A stretch of 49,253 nucleotides of DNA, from NCBI GenBank assembly GCA_030715195.1, contig JAUYVI010000014.1, forward strand, positions 1 through 49,253. The letters are read 5' to 3'. A model generated the notes under the pieces. It was not told the DNA's origin, ran no database searches, and saw only the letters and a list, made by a program, of their open reading frames with translations. Positions 41,762-49,200 of this stretch are shown here, piece by piece. The stretch comes from Dongia sedimenti. GTDB lineage: Bacteria > Pseudomonadota > Alphaproteobacteria > Dongiales > Dongiaceae. Every line of letters begins with the position of its first letter. Position 1 is the first letter of the stretch. The position numbers were made by a program, and so were the translations under genes.

Positions 41762-41859
41762 CACTCAACGGGGTGCCCCTCATGGGGGCTGAGAGATGCG
41801 GTGGATCGCATCAACCCGATGAACCTGATCCGGTTAGCACCGGCGGAGGGACATGAGTC
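41762..41859 (+). ncRNA. TPP riboswitch (THI element)
   Basis: Thiamine pyrophosphate-sensing leader upstream of thiB. The outer stem is ACTCA (41763-41767) with TGAGT (41854-41858). Inside are CGGGGTGCCCC, the conserved GCTGAGA box (41788-41794), a short hairpin, and the second conserved box GAACCTGATCCGGTTAGCACCGGCGGAGGGA split over 41821-41851. These are the two invariant parts of the THI element. The thiB ATG is about 60 nt downstream. A hairpin at 41893-41914 (GCCCTT with AAGGAGGC) covers the Shine-Dalgarno AAAGGAGG, so control is probably at translation initiation. Confidence 0.97.
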
Positions 41860-41920
41860 AGCGATCCAGAACCCGTTCTCGCTGCTTCCTGTGCCCTTCC
41901 TCGGCAAAGGAGGCTTCGTT

Positions 41921-42916
41921 ATGCGTCTCATTCTCTCGGTCGCTCTTTTCACCATTGCCGGCATTGCGTCCGCCCAGGCGGATACGCCCAAGCTGACGGT
42001 TTATACCTACAGCTCCTTCGTCGCCGAATGGGGGCCGGGCCCCAAGATCACCCCGGTTTTCGAGCGGCAATGCGGCTGCAAGATCGAATGGGTCGGCATC
42101 GGCGACGGCGCCGGCCTGCTGGCCCGGCTGAAGCTCGAGGGGAAGAAGACGCCGGCCGACATCGTGCTCGGCATCGACACCAGCCTCACCGCCGAAGCGG
42201 CGGCGACCGGGCTGATCGCGCCGCATGGCGTCGATACCGGCGCGGTGAAGCTGCCGGTCGCCTGGGACGACAAGAACTTCGTGCCCTACGACTACGGTTA
42301 TTTCGCCTTCATGTGGGACACCCAGCAGCTCAAGGACCCGCCGAAGAGCCTCGCCGATCTCGCGGCGCCCGGCGCCGAGCCGAAGCTGCTGCTCGAGGAT
42401 CCGCGCACCAGCACGCCGGGCCTCGGCCTGATGCTCTGGCTGAAATCGGTCTATGGCGACAAGGCAAGCGAGGCCTGGAAGGGGATCGCGCCGAAGATCC
42501 TCACCGTCTCCAAGAGCTGGGACGAGGCCTATGGCCTGTTCACCAAGGGCGAGGCGCCGCTTGTGCTGTCCTACACCACATCGCAAGCCTATCACGTCAT
42601 GGAGGAGAAGACCGATCGCTACAAGGCGCTGGTCTTCCCGGAGGGCAACTACATGCAGGTCGAGGTCGCCGGCATGCTGAAGAGCTCGAAGCATCCGGAG
42701 ATCGCCAGGCAGTTCCTGCAATTCCTGGTGAGCCAGGATTTCCAGACGGTGATCCCGACCACCAACTGGATGCTGCCGGTGACCGACGGCGCCATGCCGC
42801 CGGAGTTCGCGACCGCCGCGCCGAAGCCGCAGAAGACTCTGCTGCTGCCGGCGGCAGACGTGGCGGCAAATCGCGGGGCGTGGATCAAGGAATGGCTCGA
42901 GGCGGTGGGGGAGTGA
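41921..42916 (+). CDS. thiB: Thiamine ABC transporter substrate-binding protein
   Basis: Periplasmic binding protein for thiamine and its phosphates, 331 residues. The signal peptide is MRLILSVALFTIAGIASAQA, cleaved after residue 20. The mature start LTVYTYSSFVAEWGPGPKI is typical of TbpA/ThiB, and DYGYFAFMWDTQ and SWDEAYGLFTKGEAPLVLSYTTS are family segments, including the Tyr and Trp residues that stack on thiamine. The ATG at 41921 has a strong AAAGGAGG at 41906-41913. It is the first gene behind the TPP riboswitch and is followed by thiP and thiQ, so thiamine uptake is shut down when TPP is abundant. Confidence 0.95.
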   Translation: MRLILSVALFTIAGIASAQADTPKLTVYTYSSFVAEWGPGPKITPVFERQCGCKIEWVGIGDGAGLLARLKLEGKKTPADIVLGIDTSLTAEAAATGLIAPHGVDTGAVKLPVAWDDKNFVPYDYGYFAFMWDTQQLKDPPKSLADLAAPGAEPKLLLEDPRTSTPGLGLMLWLKSVYGDKASEAWKGIAPKILTVSKSWDEAYGLFTKGEAPLVLSYTTSQAYHVMEEKTDRYKALVFPEGNYMQVEVAGMLKSSKHPEIARQFLQFLVSQDFQTVIPTTNWMLPVTDGAMPPEFATAAPKPQKTLLLPAADVAANRGAWIKEWLEAVGE

Positions 42917-42934
42917 GGATGCGGCGATAAGACC

Positions 42935-44527
42935 ATGACCCTGCCGCGCCTCGGCCTCTTCCTCGCCGCGCTCATCGCGGCGGCGATTGTCGCCGACTAT
43001 GCCACGCTGCTCTGGGGCGCGACGGCGGCGGATCTGCGTGACCTGACGACGGATGCGTATCTCCGCCGGGTCATCGGCTTCACCTTCCTGCAGGCGACGC
43101 TGTCTGCCGTCATCGCGCTGGCCGCGGCCATCCCCGCGAGCCGCGCGCTCGCAAGGCAAAGCGACTTTCCCGGTCGCAACCTGATCCTGCAATTCTGCGC
43201 GCTGCCGATGGTGATGCCCGCGGTGGCGGCGATCTTCGGCATCGTCGCGATCTACGGCCGATCCGGTTACCTCGCGGAACTCGCCGGCAGCTTCGGCAGC
43301 GGCTGGCGGCCGTCGATCTACGGGCTGACGGGAATCCTGATCGCGCATGTGTTCTTCAACCTGCCGCTGGCGATCCGGCTGCTGCTGCCGGCCTGGAGCA
43401 CGGTGCCGGCGGAAACCTGGCGGCTGACCGCGCAGCTCGGCATGTCCTCGCGGCAGATCTTCCGGCTGATCGAGCTGCCATTGCTCAGGCAATACGTGCC
43501 GGCGGCGCTGGTCTTCATCTTCATCCTCTGCTTCCTGAGCTTCGCGGTGGTGCTGACGCTGGGCGGCGGCCCGCGCGCCACCACCCTGGAAGTCGCGATC
43601 TACCAGGCGCTCCGGCTCGACGTGGATCTCGCGCGCGGCGGCGCGCTGGCTTTGCTGCAGACCGTGGCCTGCCTGGCGATGGTGGCGATCGCCTGGATCA
43701 CCAGCCGCCGGCTGGATTTCGGCCGCGGCACGCGCCTCATCGGCGCGCGCTTCGACGGCATGACCGCAGGCGCCCGGATGCGTGACTTCGCCACGATCGC
43801 GCTGGCCATGGGCTTCGTCTCCTTGCCGGTTGCCGCCCTGGTGTTCGACGGGTTGCGCGGCTTGCTCTTCGCACAGCAAAATCTTCCGAACCTGCTGGAT
43901 GCCTGCGCCGTCACCCTGGCGCTCGGCCTCCCATCCGGCGTGATCGCGACGTCGCTCGGCTATCCGATCGCCGTCGCCTCGGACCGCCTGCGCGGCTCGA
44001 AACCAGCCGTCATGCTGATCGGCGTCGCCGGGCTGGCCGGAGTCATCGCCTCGCCGATGGCGGTCGGCGCCGGGATCACGCTGGCCTTCACGGGGCGGGT
44101 CGATCTCTTCGCCATCGCGCCGGTCGGCGTCATCGCGATGAATGCGCTGCTGACCTTGCCCTTCGCGGTCGGCGTGCTGCGCCCGGCGGTTGCGCGCAAC
44201 CACGCACAGTATGACCGGCTGTGCGCGGGGCTCGGGATTGCAGGCTGGGATCGTTTCCATGTGGTCGATTGGCCGATGCTGCGCCCCGCGCTCGGCCTGG
44301 CGCTCGGCCTGACCAGCGCCGCATCGATGGGCGATCTCGCTGCGATCGCACTGTTCGGAAACCAGGACCTCACCAACTTGACCTTGCTGCTCTACAATCA
44401 AATCTCGGCCTATCGCATGGACTCCGCATCGGGCACGGCCCTCGTGCTGCTGGCGCTCTGCCTCGCGACCTTCGCCCTGATCGAGCGGGGCATCGGGGGA
44501 AGGAGACGATCGCTTGCCCTTTCTTGA
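42935..44527 (+). CDS. thiP: Thiamine ABC transporter permease
   Basis: Inner-membrane permease of the thiamine importer, 530 residues and a fused double permease as in E. coli ThiP. About twelve membrane segments are visible in two halves. Each half has the coupling loop: TWRLTAQLGMSSRQIFRLIELP in the first (about 165-186) and AQYDRLCAGLGIAGWDRFHVVDWP in the second (about 425-448). PMVMPAVAAIFGIVAIYGRSG is the typical ThiP helix before the first loop. The ATG at 42935 starts 18 nt after thiB. Its last 14 nt overlap the start of thiQ. Confidence 0.94.
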   Translation: MTLPRLGLFLAALIAAAIVADYATLLWGATAADLRDLTTDAYLRRVIGFTFLQATLSAVIALAAAIPASRALARQSDFPGRNLILQFCALPMVMPAVAAIFGIVAIYGRSGYLAELAGSFGSGWRPSIYGLTGILIAHVFFNLPLAIRLLLPAWSTVPAETWRLTAQLGMSSRQIFRLIELPLLRQYVPAALVFIFILCFLSFAVVLTLGGGPRATTLEVAIYQALRLDVDLARGGALALLQTVACLAMVAIAWITSRRLDFGRGTRLIGARFDGMTAGARMRDFATIALAMGFVSLPVAALVFDGLRGLLFAQQNLPNLLDACAVTLALGLPSGVIATSLGYPIAVASDRLRGSKPAVMLIGVAGLAGVIASPMAVGAGITLAFTGRVDLFAIAPVGVIAMNALLTLPFAVGVLRPAVARNHAQYDRLCAGLGIAGWDRFHVVDWPMLRPALGLALGLTSAASMGDLAAIALFGNQDLTNLTLLLYNQISAYRMDSASGTALVLLALCLATFALIERGIGGRRRSLALS

Positions 44528-45215
44528 GATCGAAGGACTCATCTTCAATTACGAAGACATGCATATGCGCTTCGACCTCGCGGTCGAGGCGGGGGAATGC
44601 GTCGGCATCGTCGGCCCGTCGGGCGCCGGCAAGTCGACTCTGCTCTCGCTGATCGGCGGCTTCGAGAAGCCGCTGGCCGGCACTATCCGCGTCGGCGGCG
44701 AGGACATCACGCGCCTGCCGCCGGCCGAGCGTCCGGTCACGACGCTGTTCCAGGACTTCAACCTGTTCCCGCATCTCAGCGTCGCCGAGAATGTCGGGCT
44801 CGGCCGCAATCCCGGGCTCAAGCTCGACGCGGCCGACCAGGAGCAGGTGGCTTGGTCCTTGCGGCAAGTCGGTCTCGACGGTTTTGAGGCGCGCCTGCCC
44901 GGCCAACTTTCCGGCGGCGAGCGCCAGCGTGTCGCGCTCGCGCGCAGTCTCATCCGCCACCGTCCGCTGCTGCTGCTCGACGAACCCTTCGCGGCGCTCG
45001 GTCCGGCGCTGCGCGTCGAAATGTTGGAGCTGACCGATCTGCTGCGGAAGGCACAAGGGCTGACGGTCCTTCTGGTGACGCATGATCCGAACGAGGCGGC
45101 GCGGATCGCGACCCGCACGGCGTTCATCGCGGAAGGCGAGGTGGCGCTGTTCGGAACGACCGACGAAGTCCTGAGGTCTGACAATGCTGCGGTCCGGGAA
45201 TATCTTGGCCGCTGA
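44514..45215 (+). CDS. thiQ: Thiamine ABC transporter ATP-binding protein
   Basis: ATPase of the thiamine importer, 233 residues, the length of ThiQ without an extra C-terminal domain. Walker A is GPSGAGKSTL, the Q-loop TLFQDFNLFPHL, the signature LSGGERQRVALARSL, Walker B LLLLDEPFAALGP and the H-loop LLVTHDPNEA. FAALGP(A/E)LR is characteristic of ThiQ. The start is a TTG at 44514 with AGGAG at 44501-44505, overlapping the end of thiP by 14 nt; the rare start and overlap suggest coupled translation. It ends the riboswitch-controlled operon, and a folded element follows. Confidence 0.94.
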   Translation: MPFLEIEGLIFNYEDMHMRFDLAVEAGECVGIVGPSGAGKSTLLSLIGGFEKPLAGTIRVGGEDITRLPPAERPVTTLFQDFNLFPHLSVAENVGLGRNPGLKLDAADQEQVAWSLRQVGLDGFEARLPGQLSGGERQRVALARSLIRHRPLLLLDEPFAALGPALRVEMLELTDLLRKAQGLTVLLVTHDPNEAARIATRTAFIAEGEVALFGTTDEVLRSDNAAVREYLGR

Positions 45216-45221
45216 GCAGCC

Positions 45222-45320
45222 ACGCAGACGCCGCCGACGCAAAAAAGCGCATTAAGTCATTGATGATGCTCGCTGTTTTGGGCCGGAGCGAGCACGCTTT
45301 CTTCTAGGTTCCGTCTGCGT
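45222..45320 (+). terminator. Nested inverted repeats after thiQ, possible terminator or structured RNA
   Basis: Three nested inverted repeats lie in the 243-nt gap between thiQ and the end of dadA: ACGCAGACG (45222-45230) with CGTCTGCGT (45312-45320); AAAAAAGCG (45241-45249) with CGCTTTCTT (45296-45304, one mismatch); and TGCTCGCT (45267-45274) with AGCGAGCA (45287-45294). The inner hairpin followed by CGCTTTCTTCT could terminate the thi operon, although the T tract is interrupted. The remainder of the gap to 45458 holds no recognisable gene. Confidence 0.5.
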
Positions 45321-45458
45321 CCTGTCTGCGTTGCAGTGCGAGATAACAGAGTCAGCGCGGAGACGATCAGCGAGACAGGCGGCGTTCTCTCGAACGATCA
45401 GCACGAAGCAGATTATAGTTCATTTTGTGCTCCTTTGCCATCACGCTGCTCGAATTCA

Positions 45459-46706
45459 TCAGCGCTCAGGCGAGAAGGACGCGAGATCGATCGACGGCGA
45501 ATTCCCGGCGACGAGTTCCGCCATCGCTAAGCCCGATCCCGCGGCGAGCGTCCAACCCAACGGCCCATGGCCGGTGTTGAGGAAGAGGTTGCGCCAGCGG
45601 CTGCGGCCGATGATCGGTCTTCCGTCCGGCGTCAGCGGGCGCAGGCCCGACCAATGCTCGATCCGTCCTTCGCGCGGATAGTCCGGATAGATGTCGCCGA
45701 GCCCGTCCACCAGCATCCGGCCGCGCGTCGAATTCAGGCGCGTTTCATAGCCGTCGAATTCGACCGTGCCCGCGACCCGCAGGCGATCGCCGAGCGGCAC
45801 GACCGCAACCTTGCGGCCGTCATCGGCGATGGGAATGCGCGGCGCGCCGTTCCAGCCCGGCGCCGCGACGGTGATGGAATAGCCCTTGGCCGGGTAGACC
45901 GGGAGCGAGAGGCCGAGCTTGCGGCCGAGCAGGGTGCTGAAACTGCCCAGTGCCAAGACGAAGGCCTCGCCGCGGATCGCGCCCTGGTTCGTCTCCACGG
46001 CAGTGACGCGGTCGCTTTCGGTGCTGAAGCCGGTGATCTCGTGCCCGAACAGGAATGAGACGCCGAGAGCGCGGGCGCGCTCCGCCAGCGCCTGGGTGAA
46101 CTTCAGCGCGTCGCCGCTGCCGTCGGCGGGATAGTGCACGCCACCGGAGATCTTGTCCCGGATCGGCCGCAACGCCGGTTCGACGGCGACGCAACCATCC
46201 GGTTCCAGCGCGGTGCAGTCGACGCCGAGGCGCTGGTAGAGCGCCGAGGCGCGCAATGCGCTGTCCATGGAGAGCGGATCGCGGAACAGCTTGATCAGGC
46301 CGGGCGGATTGCGGTCGAATTCCAGCGCTTCATCCGCTTGCAGCCGGTCGAGCGCCGCCATGCTGAACAGAGCGAGCTTCAGCACCGCCTCGGTGTTGGC
46401 CTCCCAGCGTTCCGGTCGGCATTCGCGCAGAAATCGCAAGCCCCAGCCGATCATGCCCGGCACGGCGCGGAGTCGCAGCAGCATCGGCGCGTCTTCCTGG
46501 CCGAACCATTTCAGGATCTTCTGCGGCGTGCCGGGCGCCGCCCAGGAATCCGAGGTGCTCGGCGTCAGCAGCGCGCCATTGGCGAAGCTGGTCTCGAGTC
46601 CAGCCTGCCGCTGCCGATCGATCACGACGACTTCATGCCCGGCCCTGGCCAGGTAATAGGCGGTCGCCGTACCGATCAACCCGGCGCCGAGCACCACGAC
46701 GCGCAT
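45459..46706 (-). CDS. dadA: D-amino acid dehydrogenase
   Basis: FAD-dependent D-amino acid dehydrogenase of 415 residues, oxidising D-amino acids to 2-oxo acids and ammonia with electrons passing to the respiratory chain. The FAD motif VVVLGAGLIGTATAYYLARAG is at the very N-terminus, ERE-like conserved ETSFANGALLTPSTSDSWAAPG follows, the GGVHYPADGSGDALKFTQAL block is typical of DadA, and GLRPLTPDGRPIIGRS with the LNTGHGPLGWTLAAGSG segment closes the flavin site. The start is the ATG at 46706. ridA is 9 nt upstream, and the enolase-superfamily and ABC ATPase genes precede it, forming one likely transcript; an upstream transporter would supply the substrate. Confidence 0.92.
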   Translation of the reverse strand: MRVVVLGAGLIGTATAYYLARAGHEVVVIDRQRQAGLETSFANGALLTPSTSDSWAAPGTPQKILKWFGQEDAPMLLRLRAVPGMIGWGLRFLRECRPERWEANTEAVLKLALFSMAALDRLQADEALEFDRNPPGLIKLFRDPLSMDSALRASALYQRLGVDCTALEPDGCVAVEPALRPIRDKISGGVHYPADGSGDALKFTQALAERARALGVSFLFGHEITGFSTESDRVTAVETNQGAIRGEAFVLALGSFSTLLGRKLGLSLPVYPAKGYSITVAAPGWNGAPRIPIADDGRKVAVVPLGDRLRVAGTVEFDGYETRLNSTRGRMLVDGLGDIYPDYPREGRIEHWSGLRPLTPDGRPIIGRSRWRNLFLNTGHGPLGWTLAAGSGLAMAELVAGNSPSIDLASFSPER

Positions 46707-46715
46707 GGGCGACTT

Positions 46716-47096
46716 CTACTTCTTGTTCAGATGCGCATAGGCGACGATCTCGATCACCGCGCCCGGCACCATCAGCCCGGCCACGATCACCGTCGCGCGG
46801 TTGGGAAAGGGCTTGGAGAAATAGCGGCGATAGACCTCGTTCATCTTGGCGAAGTGCTCTTTGCCGGTGAGATAGACCAGCACCTGGGTGACATCGGCCA
46901 AAGTGCCGCCGGCCGCTTCGACGGTCTTCTTCAGATTGTCGAAGGTGAGGTCGGCCTGCTTCTCGATATCACCGGTCTCGATCTTGCCGTCGGGATAGAT
47001 CGGGATCTGCGCGGTGTAGAGCACGCCATCGGCGGTCACCGCCCATTCGATCGGCGCGTCCTCGCCGGGAAGATGCGTCTTGACGACTTCTCTCAT
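46716..47096 (-). CDS. ridA: RidA family imine deaminase
   Basis: RidA/YjgF family protein of 126 residues that hydrolyses reactive imines and enamines. It has the signature region FPNRATVIVAGLMVPGAVIEIVAYA with Arg100, the residue that binds the substrate carboxylate, and Glu116 in GAVIEIV. The N-terminal YTAQIPI and the central GGTLADVTQVLVYL segments are also typical. It lies 9 nt upstream of dadA, so it very likely clears the imino acid product of DadA. The ATG at 47096 is 24 nt after the stop of the enolase-superfamily gene. Confidence 0.92.
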   Translation of the reverse strand: MREVVKTHLPGEDAPIEWAVTADGVLYTAQIPIYPDGKIETGDIEKQADLTFDNLKKTVEAAGGTLADVTQVLVYLTGKEHFAKMNEVYRRYFSKPFPNRATVIVAGLMVPGAVIEIVAYAHLNKK

Positions 47097-47120
47097 GACT
47101 TCAACTCCATGTTTGATTGC

Positions 47121-48260
47121 TTAAGCGGCGTAGGGCAGGAACTGGCCGTCGCGGCGGAAGGCTTCGTGGTAGCGCTGCAGCTTCTCGGCATCGATCTCGA
47201 TGCCGAGGCCGGGCGCCTCGATCAGGCCCCAGCGCGGGCTGGTCGCGACCGGCAGCCCGCCGGCGACGACATCGTCGGCGAGAACCGAGGCGGTCTGCTG
47301 CGCGCCGTCGGTCGCGTTGGGCAAAGTCAGCAGAATGTGATGCGCGGCGGCGGCGGCGATACCGAACTCGCCGTGCGTGTGCTTGCAGACTTTCTGGTCG
47401 TAGAGATGCGCCATCTGCGACAGGGTGTGGAAGCGGCGCAGGCTACCGACCCAATAGGAGCTGAAGCAGAGCACGTCGGCGGCGCCGCTGGCGATCATCT
47501 GCACGGTGTCCGACTGCCGTTCCAGTCCCTCGTTCGCACAGAGCGCGACCGGCACGCGCTGCCGCAGCTCTTTCATCAGCGAGAGCGGGAAGGCCTTGAC
47601 CGGCGCCTCGGCGAAGTCGATGCCGAAGGCCGCGTGCCAGCGGGTCAGCCAATGCACCGCCTCCGGTACGCTCCAGGCCTCGTTGGCATCGATGCGGATC
47701 TTGCCCCGCGGGCCGACCGCCGCGCGGATCGCCTCCAGCATCTTCTCCTCGGCGGCGCCGTCGATGCCGACCTTGAGATAGAAGCAGCTGTAACCGCGCT
47801 TGACCGCCGCCGCGCATTGCCGCCGGAGACTTTCCGGGGTGCCTTGGGCGAGATAGCAGAAGTAATCGATCTCGCTGCGCAGGGCGCCGCCGAACAGGCG
47901 GTAGAGCGGCTGGCCGCAATCCTTGCCGCAGAGATCCCAGAGCGCCATGTCGATTCCGGCGAAGGCATAGTTTCCGGTCATCGCGCGGTAGTCCCAGAGG
48001 CCGGTGCGGAACACTTCACGCGCGATCGCTTCCGAGCTCCACGGATCCTGGCCAAGCACGAACGGCGCCATGGCGTTCAGCGCCGCCACGATCGAGGCGG
48101 TGTCGGCGCCGCTGCAGCTCTCGCCCCAGCCGATCAGCCCATTGTCCGTGGTCAGTTTCACCACGACGTCGCTGACGCCGCCGCGATGCACCCGCGAACT
48201 GTGCTCCACCTGGCTGTAGGCGATGCTCAGGGGAAAGGTTTCGAACTTGACGATCTTCAT
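47121..48260 (-). CDS. Mandelate racemase/muconate lactonizing-type enolase superfamily enzyme
   Basis: Enolase-superfamily enzyme of 379 residues, abstracting a proton next to a carboxylate. The metal ligands are in place: Asp191 (KIRIDANEAW), Glu218 (DFAEAPV) and Glu244 (CANEGL). The base on the second strand is Lys163 in FYLKVG, but the usual first Lys of K-x-K is Tyr161. On the other side KVCKHTHGEFG offers His294 or His296. The stretch normally containing P-D after Asp262 reads VLCFSSYW, so it departs from mandelate racemase. The reaction may be a racemisation or dehydration of an amino or sugar acid. It lies between an amino-acid ABC ATPase and ridA-dadA. The ATG at 48260 is the normal start. 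Confidence 0.85.
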   Translation of the reverse strand: MKIVKFETFPLSIAYSQVEHSSRVHRGGVSDVVVKLTTDNGLIGWGESCSGADTASIVAALNAMAPFVLGQDPWSSEAIAREVFRTGLWDYRAMTGNYAFAGIDMALWDLCGKDCGQPLYRLFGGALRSEIDYFCYLAQGTPESLRRQCAAAVKRGYSCFYLKVGIDGAAEEKMLEAIRAAVGPRGKIRIDANEAWSVPEAVHWLTRWHAAFGIDFAEAPVKAFPLSLMKELRQRVPVALCANEGLERQSDTVQMIASGAADVLCFSSYWVGSLRRFHTLSQMAHLYDQKVCKHTHGEFGIAAAAAHHILLTLPNATDGAQQTASVLADDVVAGGLPVATSPRWGLIEAPGLGIEIDAEKLQRYHEAFRRDGQFLPYAA

Positions 48261-48281
48261 GCGTTGGTCCCTTGGCGGGCA

Positions 48282-49055
48282 TTATTCCGTGCGTTCGAGG
48301 ATCTTCTTGAGGAAGGTGCGGGTGCGTTCCTGGGCCGGGTTCTTGAAGACTTCCTTGGGCGGTCCCTGCTCGACGATCCGGCCCTCGTCCATGAAGATCG
48401 CGCGGTCGGAGACGTCGCCGGCGAACTGGATCTCATGGGTCACGATCATCATGGTGCGGCCTTCCTCGGCGAGCTTGCGCATCACCGCGAGCACCTCGCC
48501 GACCAGCTCGGGATCGAGCGCCGAAGTGGGCTCGTCGAACAGGATGAGCTTCGGCTGCATGGCCAGCACGCGGGCGATCGCGACCCGCTGCTGCTGGCCG
48601 CCGGACAGCCGCTCGGGATAGTCATCGACCTTGTGGGCAAGCCCGACCTTGGTCAGCATCTCGATGCCGACCTCGCGCGCCTCGGCCGGACCCAGCTTGC
48701 GCACCCGGCGCGGCGCCAGGGTGACGTTCTCCAGCGCGGTCAGGTGGGGGAACAGGTTGAAGCGCTGGAACACGAAGCCGATCTCCGCGCGTTCGCCGGC
48801 CATCTCGCGGTCGCTGAGATCGCGCACTCGGCCGCCGGAGTCCTTCTGGCCGATCCGCACACCGTCGATCCAGACTTCGCCGCCGGTCGGGCGTTCCAGG
48901 AAGTTGACGCAGCGGAGCAGGGTGGTCTTGCCGGAGCCGCTGGGGCCGACGATCGAGACACATTCGCCGCGCGCGACCTCGAGATCGACGCCCTTCAGCA
49001 CCTCGATGGCGCCGAAGCTCTTGCGCAAGCCGACAATGCGGACGAGAGGGGTCAT
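48282..49055 (-). CDS. Polar amino acid ABC transporter ATP-binding protein
   Basis: GlnQ/HisP-type ATPase of 257 residues for amino-acid import. Walker A is [11 protein letters not shown], the Q-loop [17 protein letters not shown], the signature [15 protein letters not shown], Walker [15 protein letters not shown] and the H-loop VTHEIQFAG. The ATG at 49055 starts the conserved strand ([15 protein letters not shown]). The corresponding permease and binding-protein genes are not in the window and presumably lie beyond the right end, in front of this gene. It precedes the enolase-superfamily gene by 21 nt. With dadA and ridA it suggests import and oxidation of a specific amino acid or amino-acid derivative. 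Confidence 0.93.
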   Translation of the reverse strand: MTPLVRIVGLRKSFGAIEVLKGVDLEVARGECVSIVGPSGSGKTTLLRCVNFLERPTGGEVWIDGVRIGQKDSGGRVRDLSDREMAGERAEIGFVFQRFNLFPHLTALENVTLAPRRVRKLGPAEAREVGIEMLTKVGLAHKVDDYPERLSGGQQQRVAIARVLAMQPKLILFDEPTSALDPELVGEVLAVMRKLAEEGRTMMIVTHEIQFAGDVSDRAIFMDEGRIVEQGPPKEVFKNPAQERTRTFLKKILERTE

Positions 49056-49112
49056 AGCGTCCCGAACAGAATGAAGCTGGAGAGAATCATTGCGGGGTAC
49101 CCCTCACCCTGT

Positions 49113-49185
49113 CCCTCTCCCACAAGGGGAGAGGGAACGCTGATGCAATCGCTCGGTCCAAAGCCCCTCTCCCCTTGTGGGAGAG
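49113..49185. repeat. Paired CCTCTCCC palindromic repeat
   Basis: Two copies in opposite orientation: CCCTCTCCCACAAGGGGAGAGGG at 49113-49135 and CCTCTCCCCTTGTGGGAGAG at 49166-49185. Each is itself a hairpin with 8-9-bp stem, and the two are reverse complements of one another over about 20 bases, so they can also pair with each other around a 30-nt loop. This is a dispersed intergenic repeat type common in proteobacterial genomes, located upstream of the ABC ATPase gene. Confidence 0.8.
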
Positions 49186-49200
49186 CATCTGTGTTTGAGG

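Noticed and set aside
41858-44548. 896-residue minus-strand open frame opposite thiB and thiP.
   Set aside because: It is antisense to clear transporter genes with recognised motifs and is composed of Arg/Asp/Gln-rich shadow sequence.
45331-45681. Plus-strand open frame of 116 codons after the thi operon.
   Set aside because: It overlaps the 3' part of dadA in antisense, has no ribosome binding site and no recognisable similarity.
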